DNA of 26,402 nt from DATEOR01 sp036279015. GTDB taxonomy: Bacteria > Actinomycetota > Thermoleophilia > Gaiellales > Gaiellaceae. A program made the translations under genes and the position numbers. Shown one piece after another: positions 7,053-14,871 of this stretch (position 1 is its first letter; every line of letters begins with the position of its first letter). Below the pieces are notes generated by a model. The model was not told where the DNA came from. It worked only from the letters and a program-made list of their open reading frames with translations, and searched no databases. The DNA lies in contig DASUJY010000067.1 in the NCBI GenBank assembly GCA_036279015.1, positions 1 through 26,402 of the forward strand, in the 5' to 3' direction.

Positions 7053-7669
7053 CGCGGCTTCTCCTTGTCCGTCACGCCGAGCCGGAAAGCCGGATGCAGG
7101 GGCGGATCTACGGGCGGCTCGATCCGGCTCTCTCTCCGTCGGGATGCGCGCGGGCCGAGGCGCTCGCAGCCGGGCTTCGTTCCGTCCGGCTCGACGCGGT
7201 CTACGCGAGTCCGTCGAGGCGGGCGCAGGAGACCGCTGCCCCGCTCGCCCGTGAATGGGGGACGAAGGTGAGTACCCATCCGGGCCTCCGTGAGATCGAT
7301 TTCGGCGAGTGGGAGGGCCGGCGCGTCGATGAGTTGGAGGAGAGCGATCCCGAGCTCTACCGCTCGTGGATGGCGAGTCCGACGCAAACGCGCTTCCCCG
7401 GCGGCGAGGACTTCGGTGAGCTGAAGGCGCGCGTCCTCGCGGCGCTTGCCGAGATCCGGGCGAGCGTAGGCTCTGCCGCGATCGTCGCGCATGCCGGCGT
7501 GAATCGCGTCATCCTTGCCGACGCGCTAGGGCTTCCGGACGACGCGATCTTCCGCCTCGACCAGCCCCTGGCCGCGGTCAGTCTGATCGACTGGGTCGAC
7601 GACGCGCCCATCGTTCGCGCCGTGAACGCGGCCGTAGAATCGGGCTCGTGGCGAACGCCGACATCCTGA
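7049..7669 (+). CDS. cobC: Histidine phosphatase, probable alpha-ribazole phosphatase
   Basis: 206 aa from the GTG at 7049 (GTGA overlap with cobS). It is a histidine phosphatase superfamily protein: the catalytic RHA motif is in LLLVRHAEPE (residues 4-13, His9 forms the phospho-enzyme), followed by AVYASPSRRAQETA, GLREIDFGEWEGRRVDELEE and the second catalytic His in VAHAGVNRV. The family covers phosphoglycerate mutase-like enzymes; the gene order (last of the cob set) points to removal of phosphate from alpha-ribazole phosphate or adenosylcobalamin phosphate. The motif set cannot separate CobC from general phosphatases, so the symbol rests on context. The 3' end overlaps the next gene by 22 nt. 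Confidence 0.85.
   Translation: MTRLLLVRHAEPESRMQGRIYGRLDPALSPSGCARAEALAAGLRSVRLDAVYASPSRRAQETAAPLAREWGTKVSTHPGLREIDFGEWEGRRVDELEESDPELYRSWMASPTQTRFPGGEDFGELKARVLAALAEIRASVGSAAIVAHAGVNRVILADALGLPDDAIFRLDQPLAAVSLIDWVDDAPIVRAVNAAVESGSWRTPTS
7635..7640 (+). promoter_or_regulatory. Candidate leaderless promoter of the CinA-like gene
   Basis: TAGAAT ends 7 nt before the GTG at 7648. It lies inside the 3' end of cobC. It could give the cinA-like gene (and pcrA) expression that does not depend on the B12 riboswitch. Confidence 0.4.
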
Positions 7670-8367
7670 CCGTCGGGAACGAGATCGTCTCCGGCGACAC
7701 CGAGAACACGAATGCCTCGTGGCTCGCCCGGCGCCTGGGCGGACTCGGGATCGACGTGCGACTGATCGCCGCGATCCACGACGACATCGAAGAGATCGCG
7801 GCCTTCCTCCGTGTCGAGGCGCCGCGCGTTGCGCATGTCTTCGTCACCGGGGGGCTCGGCGGCACGCCCGACGATCTGACGCGCGAGGGAGTGGCAGCGG
7901 CCTTCGGCCTCGAGTGCGAGGAGATTCCCGAGGTGGCACAGATCCTGCGCGAGCGCTTCGGTCCGCGAGGCCTCGCCGAGTACGCGGTGCGCTGGGCCTG
8001 CCTTCCGCGCGGGGCCGAGCCGCTCATGAACCCCCTCGGCGGCGCGCCGGGCTTCGTCGTCGAGAACATCGTCGTCCTCCCGGGCCTCCCGAGCGAGATG
8101 GAGGCGATGTTCGACACCGTCGCAGAGCGTTTCGCCGGGCGCCCGATCGAGGCCTGGCGGCGAAGCTACCGCACCGGCGAGGGCCAGATCGTCGCCGTCC
8201 TCGAGGAGGCGACGCGCCGCCACCCGGCCGTGATGGTCGGCAGCTACCCGCGGTTTCTCCCCGACGGGCCCGAGGTGACGGTCGTCCTGAAGTCCGCAGA
8301 CGGGGAGGCCCTGGCGGCCGCGTCCGCCTGGGTCGCGTCCGCTCTGGCCGATCAACCGGCTCGCTAG
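7648..8367 (+). CDS. CinA-like MoCF-domain protein without amidase domain
   Basis: 239 aa from the GTG at 7648. The N-terminal half is the molybdopterin-binding-like fold of CinA: DILTVGNEIVSGDTENTNAS, VFVTGGLGGTPDDLTREGVA, then PGFVVENIVVLPGLPSEMEA. These correspond to the CinA N-terminal domain, linked in some enzymes to ADP-ribose/NAD-related pyrophosphatase activity. The C-terminal nicotinamide-mononucleotide amidase domain of full CinA (about 400 aa) is missing, so this is a single-domain version. It overlaps cobC by 22 nt and ends 9 nt before pcrA. A role in pyridine-nucleotide repair is only suggested by the family. Confidence 0.85.
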   Translation: MANADILTVGNEIVSGDTENTNASWLARRLGGLGIDVRLIAAIHDDIEEIAAFLRVEAPRVAHVFVTGGLGGTPDDLTREGVAAAFGLECEEIPEVAQILRERFGPRGLAEYAVRWACLPRGAEPLMNPLGGAPGFVVENIVVLPGLPSEMEAMFDTVAERFAGRPIEAWRRSYRTGEGQIVAVLEEATRRHPAVMVGSYPRFLPDGPEVTVVLKSADGEALAAASAWVASALADQPAR

Positions 8368-8370
8368 TCT
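8365..8370 (+). promoter_or_regulatory. Candidate leaderless promoter of pcrA
   Basis: TAGTCT overlaps the stop codon of the CinA-like gene and ends 6 nt before the GTG of pcrA. No Shine-Dalgarno sequence is visible before that GTG, which supports a leaderless start. Confidence 0.4.
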
Positions 8371-8376
8371 GAGCGC

Positions 8377-10524
8377 GTGGCCGTCGCATCCCCGGATCGC
8401 TATCTCGCGGACCTTAACCCCGCCCAGCGAGAGGCGGTGCTCGCCACGGAGGGGCCGGTGCTCGTGGTCGCGGGCGCCGGGTCGGGGAAGACGCGCGTCC
8501 TCACGTACCGCATCGCGCACCTCGTCTCGGCGGTCGGCGTCAAGCCGCAGGAGATCCTCGCCATTACGTTCACGAACAAGGCGGCGGGGGAGATGCGCGA
8601 GCGGCTCGAGGCCGTCCTCGGCGAGATCGCGCGGACGATGTGGGTGCTGACCTTCCACTCCGCCTGCGGGCGCATCCTGCGTCGTGAGGCGCCGCGACTC
8701 GGCTATCGCTCCAACTTCACCATCTACGACCAGGCCGACCAGGTGCGGCTCGTGAAGCAATGCCTCGAAGAGCTCGACCGCGACCCGAAGCGCTTCGTCC
8801 CGCGCGGCATCCATGCTCAGATCTCGAACGCGAAGAACCTGCTCGTCTCGCCGGAGGACTACAAGAGCCGTGTCTCGTCCTTCTACGACCAGACGGTCGC
8901 GGACGTCTACGAGCTCTACCAGCGGCGCCTCTTCGCCTCGAACGCGGTCGACTTCGACGACATGCTCATGCTGACCGTCACTGTTCTCGAGCGCTTCCCG
9001 GAGGCCCGTGCGCGGTGGCAGAAGGCCTTCCGCTACGTGCTCGTCGACGAGTACCAGGACACCAACCACGCGCAGTATCGGTTCCTCCAGCTCGTTGCCG
9101 GCGAGCACCGGAACGTGTTCGCAGTAGGAGATCCCGATCAGTCGATCTATCAATTTCGCGGAGCCGACATCCGCAACATCATGGAGTTCGAGCGCGACTT
9201 CGGCGGGGCGCGGCAGATCGCGCTGGAGCAGAACTACCGCTCGACGAACGCGATCCTGCGCGCCGCGAATTCGGTCATCTCCGAGAACCGCGAGCGCAAG
9301 CCTAAGAACCTCTGGTCGGAGCTCGGGGAGGGCGATCCCGTCCGCGTGATCGAGGTCGAGGACGAGCACGCCGAAGCCCGCTTCGTCGCCTCCCAGATCG
9401 CCGGGCTCGTCGACGAGGGCTTCAACGGCTCCGAGATCGCGGTCTTCTACCGCACGAACGCCCAGTCGCGCGTGCTCGAGGACGTGCTCGTTCGCCAGGA
9501 GATCCCCTACCAGGTGATCGGTGGGCCGAAGTTCTACGAGCGGGCGGAGATCAAGGACGCGATCGCGTACCTCCAGGTGATCGACAACCCGTTCGACGCG
9601 ATCTCGCTGACGCGGATCGCGAACAGGCCCCGCCGCGGGATCGGGGATGCGTCGCTCGCGCGCCTCCAGACGTACGCCGACGCGCACGGGCTCTCGCTCT
9701 GGGAGGCGCTCGAGCATCCCGAGGAGGCCGGCTGCGGCGGCGCGCCGCTCAAGGCGATCGACCGCTTCCGCACGCTCATGCAGTCCTCGATGGCGGGGGC
9801 GCTCGAGCTGCCGGTGCCGGAGCTCCTCGAGCGCGTGCTCGAGCAGAGTGGCTACCGCGAGGCACTCGAAGCCGAGCGCACGATCGAGGCCCAGGGCCGC
9901 CTCGAGAACCTGATGGAGCTCGTCGGCGTCGCGCGCGAATACCAGGGGACGGCCGAGACTCCGACGCTCTCGGAATTCCTCCAGCAGATCTCGCTCTACT
10001 CGGACCAGGACGCGATCGCGGAGGAGCGCAGCCTCGTCACGCTGATGACGCTCCACAACGCCAAGGGCCTCGAGTTCCGGGCCGTCTTCCTGATCGGGAT
10101 GGAGGAGGGCGTCTTCCCGCACTCCCGCTCGCTCGAGGAGCAGGGCCTCGAGGAGGAGCGGCGGCTCTGCTACGTCGGCCTCACGAGGGCGCAAGAGCGG
10201 CTCGTCCTCATGCACGCGGCGGCGCGGTCGCTCTGGGGGTCGCGCGGCTACAACATGCCGAGCCGCTTCCTCGACGAGCTGCCGCAGGAGGAGATCGAGC
10301 GCGACCGGCTGCGGCCGTCCTCCTGGACCGGATACGGAGCGCCGACGGTGGCGGTCCGGCGCGATGCACCCTCGCTCTCGACCGGAGACTCGGTGCGCCA
10401 TTCGACGCTCGGCGAAGGCGTGGTGACGGCGATCACCCCGGACGGGATCGTCACGGTGCGCTTCGCCGACGACGGCGTCGAGCGCCGCCTGATGCTCGAG
10501 TACGCGCCGCTCGAGAAGGTTTAG
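8377..10524 (+). CDS. pcrA: ATP-dependent DNA helicase PcrA/UvrD
   Basis: 715 aa from the GTG at 8377. It is a superfamily 1A 3'-5' helicase with all motifs: Q-motif LNPAQREAV, motif I GAGSGKTR, Ia TFTNKAAGEM, motif II VDEYQDTN, motif III GDPDQSIYQFRGA, motif IV EQNYRST, motif V LMTLHNAKGLEF and motif VI YVGLTRAQERLVL. The C-terminus (GDSVRHSTLGEGVVTAITPD to YAPLEKV) is the Tudor-like domain of PcrA that contacts RNA polymerase. Enzymes of this type act in nucleotide excision repair, clearing of stalled transcription and limiting of recombination. It is full length. Its TAG is also the first three bases of the fold-back element at 10522. Confidence 0.95.
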   Translation: MAVASPDRYLADLNPAQREAVLATEGPVLVVAGAGSGKTRVLTYRIAHLVSAVGVKPQEILAITFTNKAAGEMRERLEAVLGEIARTMWVLTFHSACGRILRREAPRLGYRSNFTIYDQADQVRLVKQCLEELDRDPKRFVPRGIHAQISNAKNLLVSPEDYKSRVSSFYDQTVADVYELYQRRLFASNAVDFDDMLMLTVTVLERFPEARARWQKAFRYVLVDEYQDTNHAQYRFLQLVAGEHRNVFAVGDPDQSIYQFRGADIRNIMEFERDFGGARQIALEQNYRSTNAILRAANSVISENRERKPKNLWSELGEGDPVRVIEVEDEHAEARFVASQIAGLVDEGFNGSEIAVFYRTNAQSRVLEDVLVRQEIPYQVIGGPKFYERAEIKDAIAYLQVIDNPFDAISLTRIANRPRRGIGDASLARLQTYADAHGLSLWEALEHPEEAGCGGAPLKAIDRFRTLMQSSMAGALELPVPELLERVLEQSGYREALEAERTIEAQGRLENLMELVGVAREYQGTAETPTLSEFLQQISLYSDQDAIAEERSLVTLMTLHNAKGLEFRAVFLIGMEEGVFPHSRSLEEQGLEEERRLCYVGLTRAQERLVLMHAAARSLWGSRGYNMPSRFLDELPQEEIERDRLRPSSWTGYGAPTVAVRRDAPSLSTGDSVRHSTLGEGVVTAITPDGIVTVRFADDGVERRLMLEYAPLEKV

Positions 10525-10687
10525 TGCCCCGTCCAGCAATACAAGCCTGCTTCTCGCCCGCGATCACGCTGCGCGCTGCGTCGTCCTCAGTCGCCCCGGT
10601 AACGAGAATTACCGGGGCTCCCTGCGTCCTAGCAGCGCTTGGTGCTCGCGACCGAGAATCGGGGCAGCATCAGTGGACGGGGCACTA
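10522..10687. mobile_element. 166-bp fold-back (MITE-like) element
   Basis: The ends are perfect 14-bp inverted repeats: TAGTGCCCCGTCCA (10522-10535) and TGGACGGGGCACTA (10674-10687). The centre is a perfect 10-bp hairpin GCCCCGGTAA (10593-10602), loop CGAGAA, TTACCGGGGC (10609-10618). Its axis (10605.5) is almost that of the outer repeats (10604.5). Between them the arms also match imperfectly, for example TTCTCG, CGCGA, CAC and GCGCTGC on the left against the complement of the right arm. The outermost TA on each side could be a TA target duplication, as made by IS630-type transposases, but this is inference. No gene is inside. It supplies the pcrA stop codon and ends 2 nt before the next start codon. 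The inner hairpin may also stop transcription from pcrA. Confidence 0.6.
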
Positions 10688-10689
10688 GC

Positions 10690-11886
10690 GTGGAGATCCG
10701 GCGGGCGGACGAGGCGGACTACGCGGATGGGCTCGCGCCCGTCATGCACTACTTCGGGCACTCGCACGACGACGGAACGGCCGAGCGGCTTGCGCGTCTC
10801 CTTCCCGCCGACCGGATGCACGTTGCCCGGGAGGACGGCTCGATCGTGGCCGGCGCGAGCTCCTTCGCGTTCGAGCTGAGCGTGCCGGGCGGGACGCTCC
10901 CGGCGGGCGGCGTGACGATCGTCGGCGTCCTCCCGACCCACCGTCGCCGCGGGATCCTGACGAAGCTCATGCGCGCCCAGCTCGACGACCTCCACGAGCG
11001 GGCCGAGCCGCTCGCCTGCCTCTGGGCCTCGGAGGGCGGGATCTACGAGCGCTTCGGCTACGGTGTGGCCGCGCTCTGCGGCGAGATCGACCTGAGGCGC
11101 GCGCACGCCCGCTTCCGCCGGGGGCCCGCCCACGGCGGCTCCTTCCGCCTCCTCGACGCCGAGGAGGCGCTCGCGGCGATCCCACCCGTCTACGCGCGTG
11201 TGGCTGCCGAGACACCGGGGATGTTCGCGCGGACGCAGGCCTGGTGGGAGTCGCGGGCCCTGCGAGACTCGGAAGAACGGCGCGAGGGTGCAGGGGAGAT
11301 GGCGCGCGTCGTCCTCGAGCGGGACGGCGAGGCCGAAGCCTACGCCCTCTATCGCCTCAAGCTCGAGTTCGAGGCGGGCAGCTCGATCGGCGAGGTGCGG
11401 GTGATCGAGGCGATGGGCGTCTCGCCGGAGGCGACGGCCGGCATCTGGCGCTTTCTGCTCGACATCGACTGGATGGAGCGCCTCGAGGCGCTCCTCCTCC
11501 CGGTCGACCATCCGCTCTTCCTCCTGCTCGAGGACCCGCGGCGCATGCGCTTTCGGCTCTGGGACTCGCTGTGGGTGCGGCTCGTGGACGTGTCGGCGGC
11601 GCTGGCCGGGCGTTCCCGTGCCGGCGACGGCGACGTCGTCCTCGAGGTCCGGGATGCGTTCTGCCCCTGGAATGAGGGCCGCTTCTCCGCCGAGGGCGAA
11701 AGGACGACGGCCCAAGCCGACCTCCGCCTCGACGTCGCCGATCTCGGCAGCGTCTATCTCGGCGGGTTCAGCTTCGCGGAGCTCGAGCGCGCCGGCCGGG
11801 TGGAGGAGCTCGTCGAGGGGGCGGTGGCGAGGGCGGACGCGCTCTTCCGAGCGGACCGGGCGCCGTGGTGCCCGGAGATCTTCTGA
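10690..11886 (+). CDS. Eis-like GNAT N-acetyltransferase
   Basis: 398 aa from the GTG at 10690, which directly follows the fold-back element; GGACGGGG in the element's repeat is the only Shine-Dalgarno-like sequence. The N-terminal GNAT domain has VTIVGVLPTHRRRGILTKLM (acetyl-CoA binding, RRxxGxL type) and ACLWASEGGIYERFGYGVA, a typical Eis block. The second GNAT-like domain follows, and the C-terminal SCP2-like domain runs to the end (DLGSVYLGGFSFAELERAG). The chain ends in Phe, as in mycobacterial Eis, where the terminal carboxylate acts in catalysis. Eis proteins acetylate amines such as aminoglycosides, lysine side chains and polyamines; the substrate here is unknown. Length matches the family (about 400 aa). 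Confidence 0.9.
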   Translation: MEIRRADEADYADGLAPVMHYFGHSHDDGTAERLARLLPADRMHVAREDGSIVAGASSFAFELSVPGGTLPAGGVTIVGVLPTHRRRGILTKLMRAQLDDLHERAEPLACLWASEGGIYERFGYGVAALCGEIDLRRAHARFRRGPAHGGSFRLLDAEEALAAIPPVYARVAAETPGMFARTQAWWESRALRDSEERREGAGEMARVVLERDGEAEAYALYRLKLEFEAGSSIGEVRVIEAMGVSPEATAGIWRFLLDIDWMERLEALLLPVDHPLFLLLEDPRRMRFRLWDSLWVRLVDVSAALAGRSRAGDGDVVLEVRDAFCPWNEGRFSAEGERTTAQADLRLDVADLGSVYLGGFSFAELERAGRVEELVEGAVARADALFRADRAPWCPEIF

Positions 11887-11918
11887 CCGGGATTAGGAAC
11901 GGAATTCGATATTTCCTG

Positions 11919-11924
11919 TAACAT
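11919..11924 (+). promoter_or_regulatory. Candidate leaderless promoter of the M23 peptidase gene
   Basis: TAACAT ends 8 nt before the GTG at 11933, in an A+T-richer spot of the intergenic gap after the Eis-like gene. It supports the GTG start over the ATG at 11945. Confidence 0.4.
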
Positions 11925-11932
11925 GCGCCGCC

Positions 11933-12430
11933 GTGTTTTCCCGTATGGCCCTCATGGGCCTTTTTCTTTGGGCGCTTTCGGCGGCTCCCGCGGCGGCGAA
12001 GCTGCCGGAGCCCGTGAAGCCGATCCCTGACCGGCAGCTCTTCTCCGTCCCGCTGAACGGCAACCTCGGGTCGCCGTTCGGCTACCGGTGGGGGCGCATG
12101 CACGAGGGAATCGACATCGAGGGCTGGGCTCATACCGCGGTGCACGCAACTCTCGCCGGCAAGGTAACGCGCGTCGGCTGGCTGCCGGGCTACGAGGGGT
12201 ACGGGCTGGTGGTGAAGCTGCGCCACGAGCGCGGCATCGTGACGATGTATGCGCATTTGGCCAGGGCGTTCGTCCGCGCGGGCGAGCGAGTGGCCGAGGG
12301 GCAGCTGATCGGGCGCGCGGGCTGCACGGGCTCGTGCACCGGCGTCCACCTCCATCTCCAGGTCTGGGTGGACGGGAAGCTGACCGACCCGCTTCGGTTT
12401 CTCGGCAACCGCGTCCAGCTTCGCCCTTAG
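11933..12430 (+). CDS. Secreted M23 family (LytM-like) peptidase
   Basis: 165 aa from the GTG at 11933 (an ATG at 11945 is possible). Residues 1-22 are a signal peptide ending in AAPAAA with cleavage likely before Lys23. The zinc ligands of LytM are present: His57 and Asp61 (HEGIDIEG), and the HxH pair His139/His141 in VHLHLQV; His108 in MYAHL is the usual catalytic His. A Cys pair (131/135, GCTGSCTG) near the active site could form a disulfide. The family cleaves peptide cross-links in peptidoglycan outside the cell, in growth or division. There is no extra binding domain, so this is a minimal enzyme. The gene stands alone and its stop overlaps the end of the antisense VOC pseudogene. Confidence 0.9.
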   Translation: MFSRMALMGLFLWALSAAPAAAKLPEPVKPIPDRQLFSVPLNGNLGSPFGYRWGRMHEGIDIEGWAHTAVHATLAGKVTRVGWLPGYEGYGLVVKLRHERGIVTMYAHLARAFVRAGERVAEGQLIGRAGCTGSCTGVHLHLQVWVDGKLTDPLRFLGNRVQLRP

Positions 12431-12927
12431 CCGCGGCTGTGGTTCACGACCTCGACGTTGGATCCGTCGGGGCGAGCAGGAACGCGGTGTAGTAGCCCGT
12501 GCGGTAGACCGGCCGCTCGCCCGGCGGACCGTTGTCTCTGCCTCGGTGAGGGCGGGGTGGAACGCGTCGACCGTCGCGTTTTCATCGGCCGGAAGCGCCA
12601 GGTGGAGGTTGTCCGTCGACGGGCCGGCGACAACTGAGAAGGACGCCGTTCGCAAGACGAACTGTGCGCGCGCGCGGGCGCCTCGCCGTTGAACCGAAAG
12701 CCGCACCGTCTGCGTAGGCGGCCTCGACGCCGACCCGCCAGAACTCGTCGATGAGAGCGCGCGACGGTGCGGCAAAGCCGACGTGCAGGCCGTGCGTGAC
12801 CCTCGTCCCAGTCGTCCTAGAGGTCGCCGGAATAGTCTTGCCGGATCCCGAGCACGGTCAGCACCATTTCGTAGATGCGCCGTGATGCCGCCCGGTCGGA
12901 GAAGCGGATCCCCACGTGGTCGAACAC
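12427..12927 (-). pseudogene. VOC (glyoxalase/bleomycin-resistance) family pseudogene, mosaic
   Basis: Read leftward, the GTG at 12927 begins VFDHVGIRFSDRAASRRIYE, a clear VOC domain start, but a TAG at 12819 stops it after 36 codons. In another frame VTHGLHVGFAAPSRALIDEF follows (about 12790-12730). In a third frame, about 12690-12540, QFVLRTASFSVVAGPSTDNL and HLALPADENATVDAFHPAL appear, and the last part, about 12530-12427, needs one more shift to read PDGSNVEVVNHSRG before TAA. So at least three frame changes and one stop are present. Two segments correspond to the same strand-helix part of the VOC fold (GLHVGFAAPSR and NLHLALPADEN), so the remnant may be a fusion of two VOC genes. No product is expected. 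Confidence 0.8.
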
Positions 12928-12961
12928 GTCCGACTATGCCAGAGTCGCCGCCGAAAAGGCA

Positions 12962-12991
12962 ACGCGGGGACCCCGCCTGGGGCCCCCGCGT
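12962..12991 (-). terminator. Hairpin after the secreted-protein gene
   Basis: ACGCGGGGACCCC (12962-12974) pairs with GGGGCCCCCGCGT (12979-12991) with one A-C mismatch and a 4-nt loop. It lies 11 nt past the stop of the leftward gene at 13003-13695. In that direction a short TTTT follows about 9 nt after the stem. It also separates the VOC pseudogene. Confidence 0.65.
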
Positions 12992-13002
12992 CCATCGTCC
13001 GG

Positions 13003-13695
13003 CTAGCCGGAGGCGACGCCGCTGTGGCCGATCAGCGTGCCGTTGATGTCGATGTTGTCCAGCACGGCCATGCCGAAGTTGTCCGGGCCGGTGTCCTGGC
13101 CCTCGTCGAACACGATCGTGATCGACTTCACGGTCTTGCCGGCGATGTCCTCGAGCCCGCCGGGCCCGTACGCCATCAGCGGTGCCGAGCCGCCCCAGCG
13201 CAGTCGGAGCCAGCCGTCACCCGGAGTCGGGTCCCCCGGGGGCGAGTTGCAGCCGATGAAGTAGAGGCTGCCGTCCGCCGTGCGGACGTTGAACCGCGGC
13301 GCTCCTGCCCCGCAGTGCGACCCGCGGTCGTCGGCGGCGGTGCCGGGCTTGCGGATGTCGTAGCCCAGCTCGGTCAGCGTCAGGCCCTTGACTCCCGAGA
13401 TCCGCGCGAGCGCCGAGGCGGCGTTCTGCAACGGGCCTGTCTTGGCGAGGAGGAGACCGCGAACGTGGTTGTCGCGTGCGCCGGTCGTACACGCAGGATC
13501 GGTGTACGTGCCGAACGACGTCTTCGCGTTCGTCGGACAGCCGATACCGGCGATCCACGCGCCCTGCACGAGCCGCGTCTTGGCCGGATCGAACTCGCTC
13601 GCCTTCGCCTGGTAGTGCCGGACGGCACCCCATGCAGCGCTCGCGACGAGCGCGAGCGCAGCGATGACTGCGATGACACCTGCCGATTTCCTCAC
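13003..13695 (-). CDS. Secreted protein of unknown function
   Basis: 230 aa from the GTG at 13695, with AAAGGGG about 7 nt before it. Residues 4-24 form a signal peptide or N-terminal anchor (VIAVIAALALVASAAWGA). The remaining chain is exported by inference and has five Cys residues (for example GCPTNAKT, DPACTTG, SHCGAG, FIGCNSPPG), enough for two disulfides. Repeated Gly/Pro/Asp loops and segments such as LYFIGCNSPPGD, WLRLRWGG, VKSITIVFDEG and MAVLDNIDINGTLIG suggest a beta-sandwich or jelly-roll fold, but I do not recognise the family. It is alone, with its own promoter (13725-13754) and a strong hairpin behind it. Confidence 0.8.
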   Translation of the reverse strand: MRKSAGVIAVIAALALVASAAWGAVRHYQAKASEFDPAKTRLVQGAWIAGIGCPTNAKTSFGTYTDPACTTGARDNHVRGLLLAKTGPLQNAASALARISGVKGLTLTELGYDIRKPGTAADDRGSHCGAGAPRFNVRTADGSLYFIGCNSPPGDPTPGDGWLRLRWGGSAPLMAYGPGGLEDIAGKTVKSITIVFDEGQDTGPDNFGMAVLDNIDINGTLIGHSGVASG

Positions 13696-13724
13696 AGGAA
13701 CCCCTTTCTTCGTTTACTCCTGGC

Positions 13725-13754
13725 ACCATACAAAGTCCATCGGATACCGTTCAA
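13725..13754 (-). promoter_or_regulatory. Housekeeping-type promoter of the secreted-protein gene
   Basis: Read leftward, TTGAAC (13754-13749) and TATGGT (13730-13725) are 18 nt apart, a good match to -35/-10 boxes. The expected start site leaves a leader of about 20 nt before the GTG at 13695, with room for the AAAGGGG ribosome-binding site. Confidence 0.6.
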
Positions 13755-13784
13755 GTCTCCCCGAGACTTTGGGCCTCGGCCGGG

Positions 13785-13790
13785 TACCGT
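13785..13790 (+). promoter_or_regulatory. Candidate leaderless promoter of the aldo/keto reductase gene
   Basis: TACCGT ends 7 nt before the ATG at 13798. There is GGTGGG between them, too close to act as a normal ribosome-binding site. Confidence 0.35.
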
Positions 13791-13797
13791 GGTGGGC

Positions 13798-14778
13798 ATG
13801 GAGAAGCGCGTACTGGGCAAGAATGGGCTCGAGGTCTCCGCGGTCGGACTCGGCTGCATGGGCATGTCCGAGTTCTACGGCCGCCGCGACGAGCATGAGG
13901 CCCTCGCCGCGATCGACCGCGCGCTCGAGCTCGGCATCGATTTCTTCGACACGGCCGACATGTACGGGCCGTTCACGAACGAGCAGCTCCTGGGGCGCGC
14001 GCTCGCCGGCCGGCGGGACGAGGTCGTGCTCGCGACGAAGTTCGGCAACGTCCGCGGCGCGGGCGGCGAGCGGCTCGGTATCCGCGGCGATGCCGACTAC
14101 GTGCGCCAGGCCTGCGATGCCTCGCTCGAGCGGCTCGGCGTCGACCACATCGACCTTTACTACCAGCACCGCGTCGACCGCGAGACGCCGATCGAGGAGA
14201 CCGTCGGTGCGATGGCCGAGCTCGTCGAGGCGGGCAAGGTGCGGCATCTGGGCCTGTCGGAGGCCTCGCCCGAGACGATCCGGCGCGCCCATGCCGTCCA
14301 CCCGATCACCGCGCTCCAGAGCGAGTACTCGCTCTGGACGCGCGACCCCGAGGACGAGGTCCTGCCCACCGTCCGAGAGCTCGGAATCGGCTTCGTCGCC
14401 TACAGCCCGCTCGGGCGCGGCTTCCTCTCGGGGCGCATCTCCTCGCCGGACGACCTCGACGCAGACGACTTCAGGCGCGCCAACCCTCGCTTCCAGGGCG
14501 AGAACTTCGGACGCAACGTCGAGCTCGTGGAACGCGTGCGCGAGATCGCCGGGGAGAAGGACGTCACGCCGGCCCAGCTGGCCCTCGCCTGGGTGCTGCG
14601 CCAGGGCGAGGACATCGTCCCGATCCCGGGGACGAAGCGGGTCGCCTACCTGGAGGAGAACGCGGGCGCAGTCGAGGCCGAGCTCACGGACGGCGATCTG
14701 GCGCGGATCGAGGAGGCCTTCCCGAAGGGCGCCGCGTCCGGCGAGCGCTACGCGGACATGTCAACGATCGACCGCTAA
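13798..14778 (+). CDS. Aldo/keto reductase
   Basis: 326 aa from the ATG at 13798. The protein is a TIM-barrel NADPH-dependent oxidoreductase. The catalytic tetrad is Asp51 and Tyr56 (FFDTADMYG), Lys81 (VLATKFG) and His124 (DLYYQHRVD). The start VLGKNGLEVSAVGLGCMGMS and the stretch ALQSEYSLWTRDPEDEVLPT followed by GIGFVAYSPLGRGFLSG match the AKR13-type group (plant perakine reductase and bacterial YakC-like enzymes). The NADPH-binding part near the end is VPIPGTKRVAYLEENAG. It should reduce aldehydes or ketones; the natural substrate is unknown. The longer open frame upstream (from 12916) crosses the antisense secreted-protein gene and is not coding. Confidence 0.93.
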   Translation: MEKRVLGKNGLEVSAVGLGCMGMSEFYGRRDEHEALAAIDRALELGIDFFDTADMYGPFTNEQLLGRALAGRRDEVVLATKFGNVRGAGGERLGIRGDADYVRQACDASLERLGVDHIDLYYQHRVDRETPIEETVGAMAELVEAGKVRHLGLSEASPETIRRAHAVHPITALQSEYSLWTRDPEDEVLPTVRELGIGFVAYSPLGRGFLSGRISSPDDLDADDFRRANPRFQGENFGRNVELVERVREIAGEKDVTPAQLALAWVLRQGEDIVPIPGTKRVAYLEENAGAVEAELTDGDLARIEEAFPKGAASGERYADMSTIDR

Positions 14779-14784
14779 TCACGA

Positions 14785-14809
14785 CCGTTCGCCACATTGC
14801 GGCGAACGG
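14785..14809 (+). terminator. Hairpin after the aldo/keto reductase gene
   Basis: CCGTTCGCC (14785-14793) and GGCGAACGG (14801-14809) form a perfect 9-bp stem with a 7-nt loop, 6 nt past the stop codon. No T-tract follows. Confidence 0.55.
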
Positions 14810-14871
14810 GTCGAAGTGGGAAGATCGGCGGCACGCGCATCGTCCGGAAAGCACCTACCTAAGGAGGCTGT

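Noticed and set aside
7357..10539. Very long leftward open frame (over 1,000 codons) opposite cinA-like and pcrA
   Set aside because: It is the antisense shadow of strongly conserved helicase motifs on the + strand; its own translation is low-complexity Arg/Glu/Leu-rich with no domain.
12916..13797. Upstream in-frame extension of the aldo/keto reductase
   Set aside because: It runs through the antisense secreted-protein gene and its promoter; the reductase family start matches the ATG at 13798.
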